Below are positions 1-8,298 of a stretch of DNA of 56,984 nucleotides, one piece after another. A program made the position numbers and the translations under genes. Positions within the stretch are counted from its first letter, which is position 1; each line of letters starts with the position of its first letter. Origin of the DNA: an uncultured Actinoplanes sp. GTDB lineage: Bacteria; Actinomycetota; Actinomycetes; Mycobacteriales; Micromonosporaceae. The stretch spans positions 1 to 56,984 of the forward strand of contig NZ_CAKUCL010000012.1 in NCBI RefSeq assembly GCF_934643405.1, given 5' to 3'. A model generated the notes under the pieces. The model saw only the letters and a program-made list of their open reading frames with translations, did no database searches and was not told the DNA's origin.

Positions 1-129
1 TCCCTGCGGTGGCGCGTCGGGCTGCGGGTATCCCGGCGGGGGGCCGTACTGCGGTTCCGGCGGCGGCCCGTAGGACGGCGGACCGCTCGCGGGCTGCTGG
101 CCTTGGTCGTAATGCGGCTGGTAGGTCAC
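1..129 (-). CDS. N-terminal part of a Pro/Tyr/Gln-rich protein (truncated by window edge)
   Basis: Reading leftwards from a GTG at 127-129 gives 43 open codons that run off the window. The start has a GGAG about six bases upstream. The visible part begins MTYQPHYDQGQQ and continues as Pro-, Tyr-, Gly- and Gln-rich sequence. Such disordered N-termini are common on actinobacterial membrane proteins (DUF4190, RDD and similar families), with the globular or membrane part downstream. That part is outside the window, so the function cannot be called. Confidence 0.6.
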   Translation of the reverse strand, partial: MTYQPHYDQGQQPASGPPSYGPPPEPQYGPPPGYPQPDAPPQG

Positions 130-1000
130 GATGAGCTCCACGGACCGGCTCGGGATCAGGTGGCGCCGCCGAGCCCAGTCCCCTCAACCCGACCGCGTGC
201 GGGCCCAACGCTAAGTTCCGCGGGTTGCAACGAGGGCGAGAAGCCGGAATCTCACCTCTTCGAGCGGTAGTGACCCGGTTACCGCCGCCGGCCCGCCACC
301 AGGGGAAGCGCTGCTTCACGAGCGTTCGTGGCCGGTGAGCACCTGAACGGTCCACGTTGGTCCTCAGCCGGAATGTGGCGATGCCCGCCGAGCGAGACAG
401 GTCCTCAGGACGACTCCAGGCCCTCCACAGGATCGTCGGGCAAGATCGCCGGAGCATTCCTCACCGACCGGTCAGCGCCTCCGACGCCACCTTCATGGTC
501 GTCGAACTCCGCAACTTCAACAGCGTTGCGTACTCAATGCCGTACTGATAATTCGTGGTGGTCCATGACGGTGTTGTGAAAAGAACTCGGCCCGACATCC
601 CTGCAAAATCCCGACTGCTCGCAGTTTCCGCCCGGAGGGAGTGGCGTTGGCGGCTTTGCGCCGCCGCGTGCGCAATAACGTCCCCGACGGCCGGTGCCGC
701 CTGGCCCGGCAAACATCATGACGCCATCGGCCAATCGGCCCGCGTGAACGGAACTCTCAGATCGCGCTTTGTGTTTACTTCGCTGGTGGTGTCTGACTTT
801 CGTCAGATCGTGTGCGCGGACGACTGCAATCAACCGATCGGTCGGTCTCTGAGCAGACGCTCAGCGCGCTGAAGCAGCACCGCCGCCGCCAGGCTGCCGA
901 TCGTCCCACGGCTGGGGGTGGCAGCCATCCATCACATTCGCCGCGCCCTCGTGACTTCTCCGGCCTCCCCGCGGGCGGTGGCGTGAAGGACGCTGAGTGG
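130..1000. other. Gene-poor intergenic region
   Basis: No reading frame here has convincing coding character; the open stretches overlap in several frames and lack a start with a good ribosome binding site. It contains a cluster of small palindromes at 792-864, described separately. It lies between the truncated Pro-rich gene and the lower-GC membrane-protein gene at 1001-1543. Confidence 0.5.
792..864. repeat. Cluster of three short perfect inverted repeats
   Basis: Within 73 bases there are three perfect dyads: TCTGAC-tttc-GTCAGA (792-807), ACCGATCGGT (833-842) and CTGAGC-agac-GCTCAG (849-864). The middle one resembles the core of TetR-family operators. No regulator gene or clear target gene adjoins it, so the role is unknown. 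Confidence 0.4.
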
Positions 1001-1543
1001 CTAGAGGGTAGACGGCGCCGCTTGTAGCACTTCCGGATTCGTACCCATTGTTTGACGCATCAGCTCGACAAGACGTTTTTCTCTATCGTTGAGAACATAT
1101 GGCGCCTCTGCGACCAGACCGTGCAGGCCACCTGCCAGCAGCCTCCGATACTGCCGTACGTCGTTTATGTATTCCAGCGTCAGCTCTATCACTTCCTCAG
1201 GTGCGAATAGTTTAATGGTGGGCAATGCCTCGTATATGGCTTGCTCATGTCGCTGCAAAGCGGTCGGGTCGTCGGGCTGGGGCAGAACGTGACCACCCAA
1301 TCCGGTAAGCTGAGTCAGTACCTTGAGATAGGCCTCTCTTCGTTGCTGAAGGTACCAGTTGGTTTGGTCCCGACGCATTTCCGCACTCAGCTTCTCCCGC
1401 TCCAGCGCCCTGCTGGCTTCGGCTGTCTCTCGTGCTGTCCTGGTTGCATAGACGGCCGTTTTGTAGCCGATGATGGAGCTGACGATCGCAACGACCGGCG
1501 ATGCAACGGTGGCTATGATAAGAGCAATCTTCGTAGCATCCAT
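1001..1543 (-). CDS. Hypothetical membrane-anchored coiled-coil protein
   Basis: This is a 180-residue protein that I do not recognise. Residues about 5-27 form one hydrophobic segment (KIALIIATVASPVVAIVSSI), so it is probably anchored at the membrane. Residues about 33-70 are charged and helical (RTARETAEASRALEREKL), suggesting a coiled coil. The remainder is a soluble helical domain. The gene is visibly less GC-rich than the rest of the window and sits next to an integrase remnant, which suggests it was horizontally acquired. Confidence 0.6.
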   Translation of the reverse strand: MDATKIALIIATVASPVVAIVSSIIGYKTAVYATRTARETAEASRALEREKLSAEMRRDQTNWYLQQRREAYLKVLTQLTGLGGHVLPQPDDPTALQRHEQAIYEALPTIKLFAPEEVIELTLEYINDVRQYRRLLAGGLHGLVAEAPYVLNDREKRLVELMRQTMGTNPEVLQAAPSTL

Positions 1544-1577
1544 AGACCAGGTAACCCATCTTTGTGGCTGTCAAGAT

Positions 1578-1900
1578 TCATGGTTCCCGCCCGCGCTGTA
1601 CACCCGCAGCGGCCGGATCGTTCTCCTCGTACATCGCGCGTGTCGTCGTATCGATGTCGTCAAGCTTGAGGTACCGGTCCATGAGTCGCTTGACCGTTGC
1701 CTTCGTTTTCGAGCTGCGCTCCTGGTCAGCCCGACTCAGGAGCCGGGGTTGCACCTTCTCGGCCTGCCGGGCGGTCGTCGGACTGACCGGCACCGTCTCC
1801 ACGAGGTGATGCCTGTGTACATCCGCAACCGCAGGGACCCGCTGGGCAGAGCCTCGATGTCGCCGCGGAAGCGGCGACGCGCCTGCGATGCCGTCGGCAT
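1578..1900 (-). pseudogene. Tyrosine recombinase (phage-type integrase) remnant, frameshifted and truncated
   Basis: Two reading frames together resemble the N-terminal part of actinobacterial tyrosine integrases. Frame one (1900 down to about 1808) reads GDIEALPSGSLRLRMYTG, matching the N-terminal DNA-binding strand region. Frame two (about 1811 to 1578) reads HHLVETVPVSPTTARQAEKV and then TKATVKRLMDRYL, typical of the core-binding (SAM-like) domain. At the junction a short segment (normally DPxTGKR-like) is missing and the frame changes. After MYEEN a second shift moves the expected IRPL motif into another frame, and the catalytic domain is absent. The family call comes from recognised motifs; no alignment was run. 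Confidence 0.6.
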
Positions 1901-2126
1901 GGAGTCACGGTAGCGCTTCGCTCCACACGGGGCTCCCCGTCGCCGTCGCCTTTGACCAGGTGGCTTCCCGAGCGTATTCGTAAAATACGTTGCTGCTCGG
2001 ATTCCCTTATGGCGCAACGAAAATTTTGTATCCAACCAGAACGAGACGGTCGCCCAACCGCTCGCGCGTCACGGTGCACCCATCGGCGACGAGTCGCTCC
2101 TGAGCCCTCGGAGATAACCGTTCACA

Positions 2127-2681
2127 TCAGGCGTCGCGGCGTTTCGCCACCTTCCTGTGCCACCAACTGCCGAACACCACGTACCGTGGCGCGCCCAGGG
2201 CCGCCGCCAGGATGTAGAAGAAGGCCCACCCCGCCAGGAAGACGAGGAGGCCCCGGCCGACGATCCGCACCGCGGAATCGTAGAACTGCCACCCGCCGCC
2301 GGTCGCCTTGCCGTAGTGACAGACACCGGCCTTGCAGGCCTCGGCCAGGACGATCGTACGGCCGATGTCGGACTTCTGCGCGATCGAGCGGTCCAGCACT
2401 GTCTCGACGACCCCGTGATCGGTGGTCACCCGGGCCTCGCAAACCCACCAGTACCCGATGCCCATGTCGCTGAGCAGTCCGGTGCGGCGGCAATCCTGCA
2501 CCGCCGCCTGGACCGTGCGCTCGGCCGGGCCGTGCGCCCCGACCGAACCGGTGCCTTGGTAGAAGCTGGCCAGCGTGGCCAGCACCAACGTCGTTACATA
2601 GGCAAGAGCGAGGACCGCGACAGCGCGAGCCATCTTGACAAGCCGGTAACCCACCGGCCCGCGACGCCGCCAAACCGACAT
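2127..2681 (-). CDS. Hypothetical membrane protein with two transmembrane segments
   Basis: This is a 184-residue protein if it starts at the ATG at 2681, which has AGGAG six bases upstream; the open frame continues upstream without such a site. There is a hydrophobic segment near residues 22-45 and a second near 143-168 (VGRGLLVFLAGWAFFYILAA). Between them lies a loop, probably extracytoplasmic, with four Cys (DCRRTG, WVCEAR, EACKAGVCHYG) that could form disulfides. This topology is shared by several uncharacterised actinobacterial families. No function can be assigned. Confidence 0.65.
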   Translation of the reverse strand: MSVWRRRGPVGYRLVKMARAVAVLALAYVTTLVLATLASFYQGTGSVGAHGPAERTVQAAVQDCRRTGLLSDMGIGYWWVCEARVTTDHGVVETVLDRSIAQKSDIGRTIVLAEACKAGVCHYGKATGGGWQFYDSAVRIVGRGLLVFLAGWAFFYILAAALGAPRYVVFGSWWHRKVAKRRDA

Positions 2682-2736
2682 CTCCCGCTCCTGGAAGAGG
2701 GAGATGTCAGCGGTGACTGAGTTCTCGGTCAGGAGA

Positions 2737-2919
2737 TCATTCCTCCGAAGAAGCGCTGGCCGCCCGTATCGGCGTGGTGACGGGGTTGAATGAAAGCCCA
2801 ACTTTCCCGAACGGCCGCCCCGTCGTCCCGGGTGGCGGTGCGATCGCGCCCACCACGCTACCGACGTAGTCGTCGAACGTGTCGCCGGCCTTCAACGCCC
2901 AGCCGGCCGTCTCAAGCAC
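2737..2919 (-). pseudogene. Possible C-terminal gene fragment
   Basis: The frame read from 3018 down to 2737 has protein-like composition (for example LARKAVLETAGWALKAGDTF) but no plausible start with a ribosome binding site. It begins directly after the stop of the decayed small gene at 3019. It may be the tail of a gene truncated when the neighbouring element decayed. It could equally be a chance open frame. Confidence 0.25.
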
Positions 2920-3018
2920 CGCCTTCCGGGCCAGCTGTTTCGGCGACTCACGGAAGGTGCCCCGGACCGTATCCGCCCGAAGGTCTTCAACGCCGGCGAG
3001 CCCTGGACCACCGCTCGT

Positions 3019-3180
3019 TCACCCGCGGCCAGACCGTGCGCCGGCCTCGATGGACTTGCGGGTGAGGTTCGCGAAGCAGGTCTGCGTGCGACTCGACCCG
3101 GGTCGCCCGCTCGACGGGGTCGAGGACGCCGTCGGGGTCGACCTCGCGCTCGAAGCGCGCCCGCAGTCCCTGCCGCGCCG
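3019..3180 (-). pseudogene. Frameshifted small mobile-element-type gene
   Basis: One frame reads LRARFEREVDPDGVLDPVER. After a one-base shift near 3080 the next frame reads CFANLTRKSIEAGARSGRG and stops at 3019-3021. Together they resemble the short protein of pattern RFEREVDPDG-L-P-ERARRAE-ARKAYFA-L--KS--AR that I associate with actinobacterial integrative elements and prophages. The frame break suggests it is no longer translated. It lies 89 bases from the 3' end of tRNA-Arg, where integrated elements typically begin. Confidence 0.45.
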
Positions 3181-3268
3181 GCGCGGTGGCCGCGCTGCGA
3201 TCGGTCTCGCGTGCCCAGAGCGTTGTCCGTCGTGCGAACGGCTGATATCCGTGGCATTTGCCTGGCGG

Positions 3269-3341
3269 TGCGCCCGGCAGGATTCGAACCTGCGACCGAC
3301 GGATTAGAAGTCCGTTGCTCTATCCGCTGAGCTACGAGCGC
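3269..3341 (-). tRNA. tRNA-Arg (anticodon TCT)
   Basis: The reverse strand folds as a 73-base cloverleaf. Acceptor strands are GCGCTCG and CGGGCGC with discriminator A. The D-arm is GCTCAGCGGATAGAGC, the anticodon loop CTTCTAA within a five-pair stem, and the T-arm contains GTTCGAATC. Anticodon TCT reads AGA arginine codons. No CCA is encoded. Its 3' end faces the integrase remnant, so it is a candidate historic attachment site. Confidence 0.95.
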
Positions 3342-3395
3342 GTGGGAACACAGACTATCGTGCCGGTCACCCGCGCGGGCGGACCAGCCTGGCCC

Positions 3396-5714
3396 TCACC
3401 CAGCTTCGTCGGGTGCCGCCAGGCGGGTCAAGGCCTCCCGAGCTCGCGCCTGTTCCTCCGGCTCGTCGATGGAGACCGCCATGGCCAGGGCGGCCCGGTG
3501 GGTCTCGATCGCCGCCTCACGACGGCCGGAACCGGCCAGGGCCTCGCCCAAACCGTTGAGGGTGCACGCCTGCCCGTACCGTTCGCCCAGGTCGCGGAAG
3601 AGGGACAGGGCCTGCTCGTGCTCGGCAATCGCCGCACGGTGGTCGCCGAGCCGCACATGCACGTCGCCGAGGTTGGTCAGGGCCGTCGCCTCGCCGCCGC
3701 GGTGGCCCAGGTCGCGGAAGATCTCGAGCGCCCGCGAGTGGTGAACGGCCGCCGGGTCGATGCGGCCCAGGCGCACGTAGGCGTCGCCGATGTTGGTCAG
3801 CGTGTTCGCCTCGCCCACCCGGTCACCGATCGCGATGAAACGGTCCAGCGCCTGCTCGTGGAAGTCGATCGACAGCTCGAGATCACCGGTCGACGTGTGG
3901 ACGACGCCGAGGTTGCCGAGTGCACGCGCCTCGCCCCGGCCGTCGCCGGCCTCGCGGAACAATTCCAGCGACTGTGTCACCTCGTCGATCGCGGCCGGGT
4001 AGTCGCCCATCTGCCAATGCACGACACCGAGGCTGATCAAGGCGCCCGCTTCGGCGGCCCGGTCGCCCATCGAGCGCGCGGCGTGCCGGGCCTCGGTGTG
4101 CACGGCGACGGCTTCGGCGGGATGGCCGCCGTTGTCCAGATACGAATACAGCGTCGCGGCGAGCTTCACCGCATGCGACGGCCATTCGTGCCGGGCGGCG
4201 TGCACACAGGCGGCGACGATGGTGGCGCGCTCGGCGTCGAGCCAGACGAGCGCGTCCTTCGCGGAGGCCGGGCCGGCGAATCGGCCGGCGACGTCGAGCG
4301 ACGGGCGACGATGCTTCTCGGCCGGATAGAGCAGGTCCATCGCGGCCGCCGCCCCGAACAGGTAATGGTCGAGAAGCCGGGTCAGCGCGGCATGACGATC
4401 CTGCGGGCGGTCCTCTTCCACGGATCGTTCGGCGGCGTACAAGCGGACGAGGTCGTGCAAGGAGAACCGGCCCGCAACCGGCTGCTCGACCAGGTTCTCG
4501 GCCGCGAGCTGGCGCAGATGGTCGCGGGTCGAATCGAGATCGGTGTCCAGCAATGCCGCCGCGGCCTGGTCGTCGAGATCCGGACCGGGGTGTCCGGCCA
4601 GCCGGCGGAGCAACTTTCGCCGTACCGGGGGAAGGCTTTGATAGGACAGGTGAAGGGCGAGCTCCACGCCGGAGTCGAGCCGGTGATGACGGTGTCGTTC
4701 GTCGAGCCGGTCCGCGTGATCGGTCACCGTCCAGCCGGTCGTGGCCGCCATTTGACCCGCTACGACGGTCAATGCGAGAGGCAGGAAACCACAACGGCGA
4801 GCCACCCGGCCGTACGCGGAGATGTCCGCACCCACCGTGACCGACGGCACCGCCTCGGACAGCAACCGGATCGCCTCCGCCGGTGACAGCACGTCGACGC
4901 CCAGCCGTGTCACGTCGTCCAGCCCGCCGAGGGTGCGCCGCGAGGTGATAAGGGTGAGCACGCCGCGGGAGCGCACCAGCAGGGGGCGCACCTGGTCCTC
5001 GTCGGCCGCGTTGTCCAGGACGACGAGCGCCCGCCGGCCGGAAAGCCGTGATGCGAACGCCGCGGCTCGTTCCTCGAGCGTGTGCGGGATCTGCGCGGCC
5101 GGCACGTCGAGTAACCGCAGGAATCCATCGAGGACGGCGCCGGGCTCGGCCGGCGGCTGCGAAGCGTCAGGGTGAAATCCCCGCAGGTTCACGAAAAGCG
5201 AGACGTCGCACCCGGGCATGGAATGTCCGGCATGGACGGCCAGCTGCGTCTTGCCCACACCCGCCATGCCGGTCAATACGAAAACACCATTGGCGGACGA
5301 GAGAAGCACGGCGAGCTGAGCCTTGCGGCCGGTGAAGGCGGGACTGTCGTCCGGCAGCCGGTCGAGCACCCGCACCTGACCGCCGGCATGCACCTCGGCG
5401 AGCGTCACTCGGATCGCCTGCCGCCAATGCGAGACGTATCCGGTCTCGTCGTGCAAGGCCCGCACGATCGCGATGACCAGATCGGTGTTCAGCCGCCGCC
5501 GGCCATTGCGGAAACAATCCACCACGGTGCCGCGCCGAGCCTGTTCGGCGGCCGGGCGGCCCTCCGCCGACCAGCGCGCATTCACCCGCCGGGTGATCGT
5601 GTCGTAGGACGGGTCGCCGGCCCAGACCTTCAGCGCCCGGAGACGGTCGACCACATCGTCGAGATCGCGAGCGGTGCCGGGGTCGGGTGGCTGGTCCGTC
5701 GCTGCTGCGGACAT
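3396..5714 (-). CDS. STAND-family NB-ARC ATPase with TPR repeats (regulator-like)
   Basis: This is a 772-residue protein. The start at 5714 is preceded by GGAGGT seven bases upstream; an in-frame GTG 30 bases further up lacks this. Residues about 18-110 form an N-terminal domain found on Streptomyces and Micromonospora STAND proteins (DPSYDTITRRVN, CFRNGRRRLNTDLV). The NB-ARC domain follows, with Walker A GMAGVGKT at 149-156, Walker B ALVVLDNAADEDQV, a TSRRTL sensor and a GFLPLAL motif. Residues about 540-740 hold repeated TPR units (EAGALISLGVVHWQMGDYPA and similar). There is no BTAD or recognisable effector domain. Relatives act as signal-responsive transcriptional or defence ATPases, but neither role is shown here. 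Confidence 0.85.
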   Translation of the reverse strand: MSAAATDQPPDPGTARDLDDVVDRLRALKVWAGDPSYDTITRRVNARWSAEGRPAAEQARRGTVVDCFRNGRRRLNTDLVIAIVRALHDETGYVSHWRQAIRVTLAEVHAGGQVRVLDRLPDDSPAFTGRKAQLAVLLSSANGVFVLTGMAGVGKTQLAVHAGHSMPGCDVSLFVNLRGFHPDASQPPAEPGAVLDGFLRLLDVPAAQIPHTLEERAAAFASRLSGRRALVVLDNAADEDQVRPLLVRSRGVLTLITSRRTLGGLDDVTRLGVDVLSPAEAIRLLSEAVPSVTVGADISAYGRVARRCGFLPLALTVVAGQMAATTGWTVTDHADRLDERHRHHRLDSGVELALHLSYQSLPPVRRKLLRRLAGHPGPDLDDQAAAALLDTDLDSTRDHLRQLAAENLVEQPVAGRFSLHDLVRLYAAERSVEEDRPQDRHAALTRLLDHYLFGAAAAMDLLYPAEKHRRPSLDVAGRFAGPASAKDALVWLDAERATIVAACVHAARHEWPSHAVKLAATLYSYLDNGGHPAEAVAVHTEARHAARSMGDRAAEAGALISLGVVHWQMGDYPAAIDEVTQSLELFREAGDGRGEARALGNLGVVHTSTGDLELSIDFHEQALDRFIAIGDRVGEANTLTNIGDAYVRLGRIDPAAVHHSRALEIFRDLGHRGGEATALTNLGDVHVRLGDHRAAIAEHEQALSLFRDLGERYGQACTLNGLGEALAGSGRREAAIETHRAALAMAVSIDEPEEQARAREALTRLAAPDEAG

Positions 5715-5849
5715 CGCGGGCACCTCCCGCGGTGACGATACCAATCGATTGCGTACGGAATCGTTTGGACATCGCCCCGCGGTCCGGCGCAGATGGTGGG
5801 ATCGCCGGATCGGTCTCCGCCGTTGAAGAGGGGGAACGACGGCGGCCGG

Positions 5850-6842
5850 TCAGCGGTCCTCGGGAGCCGGCGGCACTTTCATCTCCGGAGTGCCGGCCGG
5901 CGGCAGGAAAGCGTCGGCCCAGCGCCCCAGTTCCCGGAAGACCTCCACGCGCACCTCTTTGCCGGAGAGCGTGAGATCGTGCATGCCACCGTCGAATCGC
6001 GCGATCGTCACCCGCGGGCCGAGACCCGGCGCCCACCGCACGATGTGTTCCACGTCCAGCACCGAATCGCTGATCCGCACATCGTCGTGCCATTCGCGGC
6101 CGCGGAACGTCCGCGTGGAACAAGCCACCAGAATCGGCGCGTCGATCGACAACCCGGCGCGCAGGCGTTGCTGTCCCCGCCGGATCGCATCCAGCCAGCC
6201 GGTCGTCACCGGAAATCCGAGAACCGGTTTCCAGGCCAGGTCGTATGTCCATTCACCACGGTGGTCGGCATGCAGGCTCTGGCCGTAGAGCCCCAGCGAG
6301 GACATCGGAATCCTCCGGTACGGCGTACGCCGGCTCACCGCGATCGCCGCCGCCATGACGGGCCGTTTCAGCAGCCACGGCACATTGAAGTCGAAGAATG
6401 GGCTGTTCAGGAAGAGGCCGTCGACCAGGCCCTGTCCCTGCCGCGAATGTGACCAGAGCGACGTGATCAGACCGCCGGTGGAGTGACCGGCGACCAGCAT
6501 CCGGTCGTGTCCGTCCTGTTCCCGGATGATCCGCGCCGCCTCGTCCAGCTCCGGGTAGTAGTCGGTGAGACTGCGCGCGAAGTTCGGGGTCTGGTGCGGC
6601 AGCAGGCTGCGGCCGTACTTGCGCAGGTCGAGCGCGTAGAAATCCCATCCGTGCTCGACGAAGAAGTCGGCCAGGTGGGTCTGGAAGAAGTAGTCGACGA
6701 AGCCGTGCACGTACAGCACGGCGCTGGTCGTCGGCCGGTCGGCGCGGCGGCGCACGAGCGTGGCGACCACCTCGCCCTCGTCGTCGTTGCCCAGGTCGAT
6801 CGTGTGCCGCTCGTAGGGCGGCCCGAGGACGTCGATCTCCAC
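5850..6842 (-). CDS. Alpha/beta hydrolase (lysophospholipase/serine aminopeptidase S33-like)
   Basis: This is a 330-residue single-domain hydrolase. The oxyanion strand is VLYVHGFVDYFFQ near residue 43. The nucleophile elbow is GHSTGG at 119-124 (Ser121), and the catalytic His lies in GGMHD near residue 290. The acidic residue is probably Asp in RISDSVLDVEH. The layout matches Hydrolase_4/S33 lysophospholipase-like proteins, which cleave acyl-glycerol or ester substrates. No signal peptide is visible, so it is likely cytoplasmic. It is co-directional with the downstream STAND gene, 135 bases away. The exact substrate is unknown. Confidence 0.85.
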   Translation of the reverse strand: MEIDVLGPPYERHTIDLGNDDEGEVVATLVRRRADRPTTSAVLYVHGFVDYFFQTHLADFFVEHGWDFYALDLRKYGRSLLPHQTPNFARSLTDYYPELDEAARIIREQDGHDRMLVAGHSTGGLITSLWSHSRQGQGLVDGLFLNSPFFDFNVPWLLKRPVMAAAIAVSRRTPYRRIPMSSLGLYGQSLHADHRGEWTYDLAWKPVLGFPVTTGWLDAIRRGQQRLRAGLSIDAPILVACSTRTFRGREWHDDVRISDSVLDVEHIVRWAPGLGPRVTIARFDGGMHDLTLSGKEVRVEVFRELGRWADAFLPPAGTPEMKVPPAPEDR

Positions 6843-7011
6843 GGCCCCAGGCTACCCACGGGTCACCGCGGTTCGCGCCATAACAGATCCACCGCCTCTG
6901 TGGCGGATATCCCCATCTCGGCTCTGTCCACAGCCCCGCGTCGCAAGATCCCCTTCCGGTACGCCGTGGGAGCCATGCTGCCGACCTCAAGTTCCGATGA
7001 AGGAGGCAAGG

Positions 7012-7659
7012 TTGTTCGACACGAATCTCGTGGTCGTGGGCAATGTCCTGGTCGCGCCGGAGTGGCGCCGCGTGACCAGTTCCGGCTCGCTGGTGGCCAA
7101 CTTCCGGGTCGCGTCGACCGCGCGTCGCTACGACCGGGAGAACAAGTGCTGGGTGGACGGCAACAACCTGCGCGTACGGGTGACCGCGTGGCGCCGGCTG
7201 GCCGAGGGAGTCGCCTCGTCGATCACCGTGGGTGATCCCGTGATCATCTACGGCCGGCTCTACACACGGGACTGGAAGGACGACAAGGGCAACAACCGGA
7301 TCTCGTACGAGATGGAGGCGTATTCGATCGGGCATGACCTCGCGCGCGGACGGGCCAAGTTCTTCCGCACCAAGGCTCTCCAGGAGGCCGGCGAGGAGGA
7401 GATCTTCGTGGGTGGCGAGGCGTCGGTCCCGGTGACCGACGACGAGGTGCCGGTCGGTTACGGCGACGGCCTGCCCGAGCGGCTGCCCGGCGAGGACGAG
7501 CCGACCTTCCTGGAGGTCGTCGCCGGCCTGGAGGACACGCCTTCGGTGCCCGACGGCGGTGACGATCCGTCGATCGAGACGGAGCAGCAGGTCACCGGCT
7601 CGCCGGCGGCGAACCGGCGGGGCCGGCGCAGCGTCAAGCGGGAGCCGGTCGCGGCCTGA
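7012..7659 (+). CDS. ssb: Single-stranded DNA-binding protein (SSB family, actinobacterial paralog)
   Basis: Residues 1-110 form an OB fold (VVVGNVLVAPEWRRVTSSG, VANFRVASTARRYDRE, VRVTAWRRLAEGV). A long acidic tail follows, then a basic Arg/Lys end. The usual DDDIPF tip that recruits partner proteins is absent, so this looks like the second SSB, related to M. tuberculosis Rv2478c. I chose TTG at 7012 because AAGGAGG at 7000-7006 lies five bases upstream; the ATG at 6997 sits in front of that site and has none of its own. This gives 215 residues. It is probably involved in ssDNA handling during recombination or competence. Confidence 0.88.
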   Translation: MFDTNLVVVGNVLVAPEWRRVTSSGSLVANFRVASTARRYDRENKCWVDGNNLRVRVTAWRRLAEGVASSITVGDPVIIYGRLYTRDWKDDKGNNRISYEMEAYSIGHDLARGRAKFFRTKALQEAGEEEIFVGGEASVPVTDDEVPVGYGDGLPERLPGEDEPTFLEVVAGLEDTPSVPDGGDDPSIETEQQVTGSPAANRRGRRSVKREPVAA

Positions 7660-7665
7660 GGTCAC

Positions 7666-7738
7666 GATCGGGGTGGCCCGATCAGCCCATTGCGCCCCGA
7701 TCGGGGTGGTCCGATCGTGCCGTGCGATCGGGCCACCC
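7666..7738. repeat. Nested direct and inverted repeats, possible terminator of the ssb gene
   Basis: An 18-base unit at 7666-7683 recurs at 7699-7716 with one mismatch (33-base period). GGGTGGCCCGATC at 7671-7683 has an exact inverted copy at 7726-7738. CCCCGATCGGGG at 7695-7706 is a perfect palindrome inside the loop. Several mutually exclusive hairpins are possible. It begins seven bases after the ssb stop, so termination is the simplest role. There is no T-run, which is usual in actinobacteria. Confidence 0.5.
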
Positions 7739-7790
7739 GTCCGACCTGCCCGGTTGGTCGGGACGTGCGCCGGACCGGCAGACTGGGGCC

Positions 7791-8252
7791 GTGCTGTTGA
7801 AGGAGATCCGCGCCATCGCGGGCGAGACGCTCGTGCTCTCGCCGCACGACCCGGCCGCCGAGAACGTCAACACCAGCTGGTTCGGCGCGCCACCCCATGA
7901 GCGCATGGGTTTGTCCGCGGAGGAGGTGGTGTCCGCCTTCGAGGAGACGGCGGAGCTCCTGCGCGACCAGGTCGCCGTCCTGAAGCACGACGGGCCGGTG
8001 ACGTTCTACGTCTGGCACGACCAGGAGGCGGGACAGCTGCGCTGCTCGACCAGCTCCCGCCACCAGAACTCGTTGCCGTTCGGCGGGGGTTACCTGCTGA
8101 CCAGTGACCTGAAGGGCATCGTTGTCGAGTTCCTCGAGGACCGCGCTCCCGGCGCGATCGTCTGGGGACAGCTGGAGCCGATCCCGTTGCCCGACTCACG
8201 GCGGCCGGGAGCGGGCGAAATGTCGGTGTGGGTCTGCGACCTCCGTCCATGA
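7791..8252 (+). CDS. Hypothetical protein
   Basis: This is a 153-residue protein from GTG at 7791 (LLKEIRAIAGETLVLSPHDP). It is soluble, without a signal peptide or membrane segment, and contains VTFYVWHDQEAGQLRCSTSS and GGYLLTSDLKGIVVEFLEDR. It has typical high-GC coding character. The frame is open 69 bases further upstream, but that part overlaps the repeat structure and does not look coding. I do not recognise the family. It lies between ssb and the cobalamin gene cobD. Confidence 0.6.
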   Translation: MLLKEIRAIAGETLVLSPHDPAAENVNTSWFGAPPHERMGLSAEEVVSAFEETAELLRDQVAVLKHDGPVTFYVWHDQEAGQLRCSTSSRHQNSLPFGGGYLLTSDLKGIVVEFLEDRAPGAIVWGQLEPIPLPDSRRPGAGEMSVWVCDLRP

Positions 8253-8298
8253 TCGTCGGGGTCGGAGCCGGCCTGTGATGTGAGTTGGAGGGGAAGTC

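Noticed and set aside
1736..2079. Intact minus-strand ORFs of about 100 codons at the integrase remnant
   Set aside because: Only parts of them show integrase-like sequence, and the similarity switches frames, so they are treated as one pseudogene.
3258..4886. 542-codon open frame on the + strand opposite the STAND gene
   Set aside because: It is an antisense shadow of a GC-rich gene, starts in the tRNA and has Arg/Gly/Val-skewed composition without family motifs.
8253..8298. Cobalamin riboswitch before the cob genes
   Set aside because: Leaders before cobD, the CobB-like gene and cobC are 46 to 95 bases, too short, and no B12-box-like sequence was seen.
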